Assembly: GCA_030278955.1 (NCBI GenBank)
Contig: JAOANR010000002.1
Coordinates: forward strand, 2,108,001 to 2,172,000
DNA: 64,000 bases
Reading direction: 5' to 3'
Source of the DNA: Hygrophila difformis
Taxonomy: Eukaryota > Streptophyta > Magnoliopsida > Lamiales > Acanthaceae
Within the stretch, counting starts at the first letter, position 1; each line of letters begins with the position of its first letter. Below the pieces are notes generated by a model. The model did no database searches. It was not told the DNA's origin and saw only the letters and a program-made list of their open reading frames with translations. A program made the position numbers and the translations under genes. Below are positions 55,683 to 64,000 of this stretch, piece by piece.

Positions 55683-56490
55683 AGGGCGAGGAGGAGTCAA
55701 TACTTACCAGATCTCAATGATGATATCCTCAGTTATTACATGGCGTAATCAAGATGAATTTGCTCACGAATTTATCTGAAGCGGCTGGGCAATTTGTGAC
55801 AGAAACACACACATAAACTCGGTAGAAGAAAACCACTCCCTACAAAATCCCTAATTCGAAACAGGCACAACAAAATCGAAAATCCCCAATTTGAAACAGG
55901 CACAATCCCAATTCCTACAAAATCCCTAAATTACCAATTGAAACAGGCACACAAAGACAATATGGGTGATTTCGAGTCACGAATTTACCTGGAGCGGCTG
56001 GGCAAGTTGAGAAAGAAGATCCGAGGAGTGGTGAGGCAAAAGCTTGAGGCGAGGGAAGAAGCGATCTTCAATCCGGCGCCAGTTCGCGGCCAAGGTGAGG
56101 GGGGTGCGTGGCGACGATGGCCGCCTGGAAATCGTGCGTCCGGCGAAGGCACCAGCGGCGGTTCTTCCCGCGAACAATTTCGCAACAGGCGGTAGAGACG
56201 GGAATTTCTGGGGAGGAGCGACGGCGCAAGAGAATTGCAGGTTGAGGGAACAATTTCACGAACAATTTCGCCAACCAAACTGATTTCGCGAACAATTTCC
56301 ACAACGAAAGAGAAAGGGTTAATGGAACGAGTAAAGAGACGAAAGAATAATGGGAATCACAAGTGAGAAAAGGGAAGAGCAAAAAAAATTGCACCAAACG
56401 ACGCCGTTTTAAGTACTGTATTACTATTCATCAAATAGTACTGTTCATTATAAAGCCACACTTATATATATAAGATATATATAATGATAG
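55683..56490. other. Helitron 5' region
   Basis: A + strand frame at about 55960–56195 starts MGDFESRIYLERLGKLRKKI and becomes Gly/Arg-rich. It is not recognised and could be a captured first exon. The phrase CACGAATTTA..TG.AGCGGCTGGGCAA occurs twice (about 55764 and 55978), a partial duplication. Nearer the end lie AGTACTGTTCATTATAAAGC (− strand complement) and an AT-rich terminus. Confidence 0.4.
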
Positions 56491-56491
56491 A

Positions 56492-57090
56492 TTCTAGTAC
56501 TACTTAAATGTATACCCCTTGTGATTCATGCCACCACCCTTGTCCTTGAGCATGCCTTTTGGCGATGTCCATCACCTCATTTGCAGCTTTAGATTGATTA
56601 AAGCACATCCATATACTATATTTGAGCTTGTAGGGATGTCAATGGCAATGGATTGGGTCGGGTCTCAGTCAGGTTCATGAAGACCCAACCCAAGCCTCGG
56701 TTCGGTTAAGGGTCTGACCCAAATTCATTGTGATAAGAGTCTTACTCAGTTATTGTTGGTTCTAACCCCCCATGACACCCTTGTCATCAAGAGCCTTGCT
56801 CAGTTCTCTTCTCACTAGGGGTAATGAAAACTCGACTTGACTCGATTAGACTATTAAATTTTAAAAATATAAAACTAAATAAACTATTAGATACAATTAA
56901 GCTTTATCAAGCCTAACAAACTTATTTTTTGCAGCATAATAAGTAAAACTACCAATTTACATTCAAATTATATATTATCTAGCCTAGTTGAATTGAATCG
57001 CCGGTTAAATTAAAAGTAAGATAGGATCCCTCCAGAGTCATAGTGGAACCAAATATGTTGTGCTCATAGTCATCAAGGAGCACAACATAT
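56492..57090 (-). other. Native intron segment (right) of the split host gene, with hAT-like MITE traces
   Basis: No coding match is seen. GTAGGGATGTCAATGGCAAT (about 56633) resembles the end of hAT-type MITEs, and ACTCGACTTGACTCGATTAG (about 56829) resembles another common MITE interior. Neither has a convincing partner end. A perfect 13-bp inverted repeat sits at 57053–57090 beside the exon. Confidence 0.4.
57053..57090. repeat. Perfect 13-bp inverted repeat beside the exon
   Basis: ATATGTTGTGCTC (57053–57065) pairs exactly with GAGCACAACATAT (57078–57090) across 12 bases, directly at the apparent end of L18-family homology. Confidence 0.9.
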
Positions 57091-57295
57091 CCCTCCACTC
57101 TGAGTCTATTTGCCAGTACCTCCCCAACCACTGCTGCAGCCTTTGCATTGCAGGTGCGTCCACATTCAAGTGTACTCTTGAGAGGGTGCTCGACTGTTGA
57201 AGCAGTTGCAACTATCCGGCCATTATTCCTGTCTACGACATTAGCTGTGATATACTTCAGTGATATGAACAATCTCAATACATATCTCTTCAGCA
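57091..57295 (-). CDS. Ribosomal L18p/L5e-family gene, upstream exon
   Basis: The − strand reads LKRYVLRLFISLKYITANVV then DRNNGRIVATASTVEHPLKS and GRTCNAKAAAVVGEVLANR. This is the conserved N-terminal half of plant L18p/L5e-family proteins (uL18 fold). The exon starts after a plausible acceptor (ATATGACAG, 57296–57297). Homology ends at RLRVEG, where no strong donor is seen, and the frame runs on into an inverted repeat. The C-terminal half of the same family lies on the same strand at 11064–11214. The start codon and any targeting peptide should be in an exon further right, which was not found. Confidence 0.75.
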
Positions 57296-59185
57296 CTGTC
57301 ATATTCCACACATATAACATGTCACAAGGAAGATTGAATGTAAGTTTTGAACTTAAACCGGTTTCCTAAACCTTTGAAAGTAAATTTGGCTTCAAGTTTT
57401 ACGAGGTCAAAATTCATGAACTTATTTGGCTTCTCCAAGACTTGCACAGTCAGAAGTAAGCATTTTGCTTCATGTGAAAACTTCTCATTTCACTTCCACC
57501 AGATTTGTTAGAAATTGATCATTTAAACATCCAAAATACTCAGAGCTCCATCCAAATGTTAGTTTAACATTAAGAGTGAATCGAGCTGCGTGCATAATCA
57601 GTTGATACATACAATTAAGGAACCAAGAAAAGGATATCGAAGCTATAAAAAAAGGTGAAGCATATATTGCCGCATAGAATCATTAATATCTTTCATTCAT
57701 TAAATGATAGAAGGCATTATCCAGTCAGCTTGTGTTTCAGCCACGACAATCCAGGAGCATAGAACTCATAGATCATCAACTACTCCAAGGAACTGATAAT
57801 ATGGCAGTGGTGAGTTTGAGAGAGTACTGAGATATGTGAGCTAAAACTCACTCACCAAAACCCACGCTCGAGCTCGAGAATGGGGCAGCACCACCTACAA
57901 TAACTATAAATATGTTACTATGTTAATATCTTTTCATTGTAAAGTATTTTAATAATATTCTTGAATTAAAAAAATAATACTAATATTTTCACTAAATAAT
58001 TTGAAGCTTGACTAAATGATTTTTTGATCGTGAATTTCTAAGTTTAAAACTCAACTTGATTTTTCTGTCAAGCAACTCGATCTGGGTTGAGTTGAGTGTT
58101 TGAACCAAGTTAGTAAACGTGATCAAGTCGAATCACTTAATTGAGGGTCAGCTCTAGATGATGCATGGGGTACACCGTACACATGAAGGGAAAAGATTAT
58201 CACAGAAGGGGGGGAAATACATGTTTCATTAAAATTTCTAAATTATGAACGAAATAGGGATCGACCTCAGTCCTCAAGGCACAATGATAAAGATGAGTGA
58301 AAAAACAAGCGCACAGTGAAAGAGACACACACACAACTCATCAGGTAATAACAATGGCACATTAATTTGAAGGAGCGTCAATAAAGGATCAGCAAGCCAC
58401 AAGCAATGAAGCAAAAAATGACAGACACAAGATAGACTAGATAGTATCCACCAAAGCACAAGGAAAAAAGAAGGCAGTGAAAGCAAGCAATAACTCTATC
58501 TCTATGAGACATTTTGTCGAACATTTTGCAGGCATGATTCAGGTATGACAAATTTGCCTTAAATGGATGCCCACAACTGCCCAACACGATACAACAGTTA
58601 AAGAATAAGGGTTTGAAAAAAAGTCCCAAAGCAAAATGGCATAATTCCTCCTCCATCATAATAACACACCAAAACTTACGTTTAAACAATTATTTTAAAC
58701 GGCGAAAAAAAAATTGATAAAAGGGAGAAGAAAAAATAGAACCTTCCTGTCTTCGAGCGATTTTTTTTTTGGCGAAGCTGTCTTCGAGCGATTAAGAAAA
58801 GGCAAAAGAAAAAACTATACTACAAGAAAATTGAAAATAAGAAGGGGTAACTGAAGTCGGAAAATATAGCAGTGACTCCGAAGACTGCCCTTCCATTTTC
58901 CCTTTTTAAAGATGTTTTCAAAATTTGTAAATATCCTAATCCTCCGTCCCATTTAAGATGTCTTATTTGATTTCTGCACACAATTCAATGCACTTTTTAA
59001 ATCAATCATATCTTAAAATATATATAAGCAAAAGTTATATAAAATATATATTCTAAAACTACACGATTACACGAATCTAATAAGACCAAACTCGACTATT
59101 TTTTCCCAAATATTTACTTGCAATAATATTGAGTCAAAGTTAAATAATGAACAGTGTCAAAAAGTCAAATATGACACTTCTATTA
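57296..59185. other. Upstream flank of the host gene
   Basis: No gene was recognised in 1.9 kb. It should include the first exon and promoter of the L18-family gene. A degenerate block near 58040–58135 (AACTCAACTTGA…, GTTGAGTTGAGTG) resembles MITE interiors. CTGTCTTCGAGCGATT occurs twice around 58749 and 58780, 31 bp apart. Nothing firmer can be said. Confidence 0.35.
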
Positions 59186-61316
59186 TGTAATACCCGAGAA
59201 TTTTGCAACATAAAACAAATAATTAAATAAATAAACAATAAATAAAATAAATACAATAAATAAATAAATTCGGCAAATAAATAAATATAGATAAGGAAAT
59301 GAGAAATGAAATTTAACTTAAAAAGGAATTAAAGGAATTTAATTAAATAAAAAGAATTAAATAAAAATAAATAAATTGTTACACGTGTACCCGACACCAA
59401 TGGGCTCGAAAACTCGAGTCCAAACATAAATTTAGATCCGAGGGAAATGACGATACGAAATAGGAACCCGAAGATGGCCCGGAAATCGGAATCCGGGAGC
59501 ATAGAGGAATAGAAGTCCGGAAGAGAGGAGGAAAGGCACGACGGATCGCACGACCCGCCCGGACCGAAGTCCAGGCGAGGGCCGCGCGGTCAATAGGCAA
59601 ACGCGCGCCACGGCCGCGCCAGCGAGCAGATTCGCCGGTTGCGAGATTTACTCGCCCGAATCAGGATTTTCCGACTTCGGTTGAACACCTTTCGGCTCAA
59701 GACTCTCCAAGGCAGACCTTGGACGTCCCTAGGTCGTGCCTATCTATAAATAACACCTCTTGGAAGCCCCAAACTCTTTTCAAAACCCTACGATACTCTC
59801 TATACACAAAACCCTAGATCCGGAAGTCATCGGAGGCACCAAAACCAAGCCAGAGACTGTTTGGACGAGATCGGAAGTCTCCCAACGTCGTGGTAAGTCT
59901 GATCCATTCATCCATCTCGTTTTTAATTAAAAAACGAAACCCTAACTTAGTCTTTTTCTTTCTACACCCCGAATCGGATCTAGAACAAAGAACCCGAGGA
60001 ACGGAGAGGATAAACGGTGGACTGGAAGCCACGCCTCCGAAATCGACGATCCCGGACGACTGGAAATCTGTAAGTTGACACTTACATGGTTTTGGGAGTA
60101 ATTAAAACACTTAAACCTAAAAGCTTAATCAAAAATTTCGAAAATCTGTCAACATGTGATTTCTACCGGCGCAACGATTTTGTCCAATTTTTCCGAACCC
60201 CTAAAATTCTTCAAACGGGAAAACGTAAAAAATGAAAACCGTTCCTAAGGCTTAGATAAATCTCCTGTAAAATTTTCAGAATTTTTCATGATGATTTGGT
60301 ATATGAAATCAACCCGAAACCGAACTGCTAAGATTTGAATCTTGAAATTCTTGACAGAACTTAGGTCTGAACTTGATGACGTTTTTGACTAGGGTTCTAG
60401 GCCGATTTAGATCTTTAGCTGAACATGAAAGTTGTAGAAAAATATCTTAATAAGGTCTCTGTAAACTTTCGTTAAGTTTGGAGTTGATTTGCTATGGTAG
60501 ATCTTGAAAATCTTGAACTGCTGTATAATAAATTCGGACAGATTAATGTTTCTACGAAAATTGATGTTTTTGACCTGTTTCGGTATCTCGGATTGAAAAA
60601 GTTAAAACACAAAAGTTGTTCATCTCGATGTTTCCGAGTAGTGGTAAATTTTCAGAATTTTTGGACTTAAATCTTATTTTAAATTAATTTTACAGTAAAC
60701 AGCGGTTTACCGGAGTCAAATCTTGAAATCTTGTTGAAACAATGGAATTAGCCTTTAGGGTTGAAACGAGTCGAAATATTTTCTTAATAAATTTAGTGAA
60801 ACCAGAATTTTTGAATTAAATCCCCTTACAAACTTGATAAATTAAAATTAGGGGTGAGTGCTCTGCAGGGTGCCCCCTAACTGCTTCACTTCGTGCCTTT
60901 ATGGACGATGGTGACCCCGCGCGAAAATTGAGATATGATATTGCCAAAACGGCATGAGATATATGGCCTACACTCTCGTGAATATCCACATGGATTTCCC
61001 GAGGCTCCGGAGTGGTACTGGGTATGGCAGATACGGCTGCGGCCGCCCGTTTTCGGCTAAACGTGTTGAGATCGCGATGCAATCGTGAAACACTTGAAAT
61101 TACTAAATCGGGGATGTAATGGGGAATTTAAATTAAATTGGATTGTTTATAGTTGTCGTTTAAATTGTTAAATGCTTTGTTTAAATTAATTATGGCTTTC
61201 ATATTAAATTGTACTAAATGTATTGTTGACTAGTGCCATGAAATATTATGCAAATTGGTTAGATAATTGAATTATTTATGGCTTATTATCATGTTTTTAT
61301 GTAAATATTAAATTAA
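59186..61316 (+). repeat. LTR related to family X, + orientation, interrupted
   Basis: It begins TGTAATACCCGAG, the family-X type of start. A TATA box (TATCTATAAATAAC, 59741–59754) precedes a leader with several CAAAACCCTA-like segments. The middle has the same style of short AAAGTTGT and TTTTCAGAATTTTT phrases as X-family LTRs, without base-by-base identity. It is interrupted at 61316 by an inverse-oriented LTR end. No hairpin array like that of X was seen in it. Confidence 0.6.
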
Positions 61317-61412
61317 TGTAACACCCCGGATTTGATAACCCAGACCGGGATGTCACCGCCACACCTCCCTAGCAAGATACGGTCTCTTCGAGCTTACTAA
61401 AGAGACGCAAGG
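61317..61412 (-). repeat. X-family LTR, 3' end, − orientation, interrupted
   Basis: These 96 bp match 35752–35850 with few changes (TGTAACACCCCGG onward). The copy is cut by another X-family LTR in the opposite direction starting at 61413. Its remainder should lie beyond the right edge of the window. Confidence 0.8.
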
Positions 61413-62947
61413 TGTAACACCCGAGGAAAAACAAATTCAAATTGTTTTGAACTACGCCATGACTTGATCCCTTCACAGGGTACGTAGGCAGCTTGGAACT
61501 AATTTCTAAGTTCAGTCACGAAATAAATCACAAAATAAATCACGAAATAGATCACAAGGACGATAGGAGGAGTTGGAACCAATTTAGACTAGGCTAATTA
61601 GGACACGGAAATGTTGCGAGCGATAAGCCGGACTCGTAACAAGTTTAAGGAAAAGATTCCGAACCGGAGACGACCCAAGGAATCGAGCTAACACGTAGAA
61701 AACCGATAGGGGAAAGCAAGGAAAGACCCGACGGAACACGCGGACCGCCGAACCGGCCGGTCCGGCCGGCCCGCGCTCTTCGCGCGCCGCCGCGCGGCTA
61801 CCGCGCGGACGGAGGAGTCGCGACTCCAGGGCAGACCACGCGTGCTCCGCGCGGACAAAGGCCTATGTGCGCGTCACCAGCGCGCCAGAGGTGAAGGAGG
61901 TGTAAACTTTCCTTCCATGGTGATTTTCTTGCCAAAAATCCGTCCCCTATCAAGGGGAAACGGATCAAGGCAATGGGGGAAGGTTATAGAGGCTGTGTGG
62001 CCGCCCCTCCCCCATAATTTCCAACAAACAAACCCTAGCCACCTCCAATATTCCTCTCCAAGTCGAAACCTCTCCGAACTCACTTTCCGGCAAGTATTCC
62101 GGCGACGGCAAGGCGAAAGAAACCAAGCCCTGCCCTCTAGACTCTTGGTGATTTATTGTACAAAGTTTTAATTCGTCCATATATCTCAGAAACTCATATT
62201 CTAACCCTTTTTCCTTACTACGATTTCCCGTCGAAAAACGAACAAAAAGCGATCGGAGAAGTTGGCCGTTCGTCGTGACCCTAGGACGTCCGGAAACCCA
62301 ATCCAGCGACCCTATCCTCATTCTAGGTAAGTTAAACCTTACTCACAAATTTTCGTGGTTGTTTGTTGTTTAAAACTCGAGATATAGGCTTGTAACAAAA
62401 ATCGGTTTTCAAAAACCCTATTTTCGTCCAATTTCAAAGACTCGCCTAAAACTCGACCTTCGGGAATTCAAACCGAAAACGTTTCAACATAAAAGACGTT
62501 CCTAACATCTTTATCTATCTTGTGTCCAAATTTCAGCCGTTGACATTAAGTTTTGCTATCCCAAATCATGCCGTAAACTTTCTGTGTCGACCCGAACGTT
62601 TTAAAACTGTGACAGATTTCTATATTCAACTTGATGCGTGTTTTTCACCCCTTTTTCGAATGACTTAACTTTGCATTCCTAAACAAAAGTTGTAGATAAT
62701 TGGGTCTAGATTATGCATGTAAAATTTCATGGATTTTGGTGTTCATTTGCTATGTCAATCGGTCGAATTTTCAGAACTGTTTTAAACCCTATTCGGAACC
62801 CGCGAGTTTGCAGTGAGTTGTGGTCGATTTTTGAGTACCAAGAATTCATTATTTCCAAATTCTTAAAACATGAAAGTTGTTCCTTAATGTGTTTTGTAGT
62901 TACTGTAAAAAAATTTCGCACCGATTGGTTTTGAAATGAATTTTTAA

Positions 62948-63045
62948 TCGGCGTTGCACGAACCTGTGACGAAAACAGTTTTTAAGACAGAAATTATCGG
63001 CGTTGCACGAACCTGTGACGAAAACAGTTTTTAAGACAGAAATTA
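62948..63045. repeat. 49-bp tandem duplication in the X-family LTR
   Basis: Two identical 49-bp units starting TCGGCGTTGCACGAACC are present here. The corresponding place in the 35752–38825 copy (about 36940–36985) has one. Confidence 0.9.
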
Positions 63046-63344
63046 TTCCTTGCAATGAACTCGAATTTCGACTTACTTCGGAAGCTTATTTCCAAAAACT
63101 TAAAACATGAAAGTTGTTCGTGTGTGTTTTTGAAATACTGTAAAAATTTCAGAATTTTTGGTGAAAAGACGAATTTTTAATTAAGAAAGGCGTAAACTGC
63201 CTCGAATAGGATTTTTCGAACTTGAGAAAACTCGAACTATGAAAACGCGATATCGATCATTTGATAACTTTGAAATACGAACTTTCGAAAAATCCCGTTC
63301 ACTAGGTTGAGCCGATCGTCATACTATCGTTATCTTTGAGACTG

Positions 63345-63565
63345 CCTCATTAGTGGTCTCCTTACTATCTGAGATTGCCTCGTTAGTGATCTCGCGCGCT
63401 GTATTTTTGGATCACCTCGTTAGTGGTCCTACTATCTTTTTGGATCGCCTCGTTAGTGGTCCTACTATCTTTTGAGACTGCCTCGTTAGTGGTCTCCCAT
63501 TGTTTGGACTGCCTCGTTAGTGGTCCTATGTTGAGATTGCCTCGTTAGTGATCTCCCGGTATGGT
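63345..63565 (+). repeat. Seven-unit hairpin array in the second X-family LTR
   Basis: Seven units have the centre CCTCGTTAGTG (CCTCATTAGTG in the first). Stems in order: GAGAC/GTCTC, GAGAT/ATCTC, GGATC/GGTCC, GGATC/GGTCC, GAGAC/GTCTC, GGAC/GTCC, GAGAT/ATCTC. Both strands of each stem change together, and the U·G pair in GGATC/GGTCC exists only in the + (LTR-sense) RNA. Confidence 0.88.
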
Positions 63566-64000
63566 GTCCTCTTCTTAGTCTACGGGATAAAGGTAAAAGA
63601 CTTGTGTGAGTGTTTCATTATGCTTAAATCGTATTTATCATGTCTTTAATTATGTATTTAAAATTCATGCCTCTTAAATTATGCTTAAATTACGCTTTTA
63701 AAATTTAGTCCTTTAATCATGTTTTCCGCTGCAAATAAACTATGTATTTTAACATTACGTGTGGTAAGCGAAATCTTTAGTTTAAACACATGTAACCCTT
63801 TTTATTTGTTAGTTAGGGATTAACTTACTCAGTATATTTTTATACTGACAACCGTTGTCATTTTTCTTTTACAGAGTATGTCGAGTGACGCATACGCATA
63901 CACTTGGGGGGAATTATTTATGAACATTTTCGCTTTCTGCATTGTATTACTGTTTACCGGGTCTGTTTAACCCGAGGTTTTGGCCGTGTTGGCCGTGATT

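Larger units (their letters stand above)
44659..56491 (-). mobile_element. Helitron, about 11.8 kb, − strand, with captured gene pieces
   Basis: The 3' end on the − strand is a GC-rich self-complementary stretch (about 44672–44692), ten bases, then CTAG (44659–44662), followed by a T. This is the classic Helitron 3' terminus. The proposed 5' end at 56491 begins TCTATCATTATATATATC and is preceded by A, so the insertion lies between A and T as expected. An alternative 5' end (TCTATATATATG, near 54688) lacks the preceding A and is less likely. Inside are a Rep/helicase gene, two imidazoleglycerol-phosphate dehydratase exons and a truncated PPR gene. The 5' boundary is the less certain one and decides whether the PPR fragment is inside. 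Confidence 0.7.
61413..64000 (+). repeat. X-family LTR, + orientation, running off the window
   Basis: It starts TGTAACACCCGAGG and is an inverted, diverged copy of the LTR at 35752–38657. Shared landmarks in the same order are the GC-rich block with ACCGGCCGGTCC (about 61750), the segment around GGGTCGCTGGATTGG (− strand, about 62300), the AAAGTTGT phrases and the hairpin array. A 49-bp segment is duplicated in tandem at 62948–63045. The right end is outside the window. Confidence 0.85.

Overview
The window is plant nuclear DNA, most likely from a eudicot. It has AT-rich introns with GT/GC–AG borders, a primer-binding site identical to plant tRNA-Asp, plant Athila, chromovirus, CACTA and Helitron elements, and fragments of PPR, F-box and imidazoleglycerol-phosphate dehydratase genes. 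Almost everything is transposable-element DNA. Apart from the long Athila pol frame, no element gene is intact. All calls come from reading the sequence; no database search was run.

Layout. (1) 1–3579 holds an old, frameshifted Helitron Rep/helicase on the + strand. (2) About 4100–8583 is a damaged CACTA element on the − strand with an intact terminus at 8583. It abuts a second Helitron relic (8584–9240). (3) 9240–10980 holds a tRNA-derived SINE-like unit, a GATC-rich element with terminal inverted repeats, and a LINE crumb. (4) 10980–57295 appears to be one host gene on the − strand, a ribosomal L18p/L5e-family protein. Its 3' exons lie at 10980–11214 and an upstream exon at 57091–57295. The roughly 45.9 kb between them reads as one intron swollen by nested insertions.

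Nesting inside that intron. A non-coding large retrotransposon derivative with chromovirus-type signals (11513–44525, 5-bp target duplication CAACC) carries three passengers. Its left LTR holds a 19.4-kb Athila-type Ty3/Gypsy element (11761–31177, target duplication CTAAT/GTAAT) and a Stowaway-like MITE (about 33596–33816). Its interior holds a deleted element of LTR family X (35752–38825, target duplication ATATT). To the right, an 11.8-kb Helitron (44659–56491, − strand) has a nearly intact Rep/helicase broken by two single-base frameshifts. It also carries two exons of an imidazoleglycerol-phosphate dehydratase gene and a truncated PPR gene.

The Athila element has one open 1386-codon protease–RT–RNase H–integrase frame. 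Its gag is broken at a 30-bp inverted duplication. In the place where Athila usually has an env-like frame, it carries an F-box-like reading frame on the sense strand. Polypurine-tract-like copies flank the 3' region, and palindromic hairpin arrays occur in the LTRs and again inside the element.

The right end (59186–64000) is a stack of family-X and related LTRs, one nested inside another in opposite orientation. Family-X LTRs carry a seven-unit array of small hairpins with a near-constant loop and covarying stems, including U·G pairs that work only in the LTR-sense RNA. This array is the strongest candidate for an undescribed element in the window.
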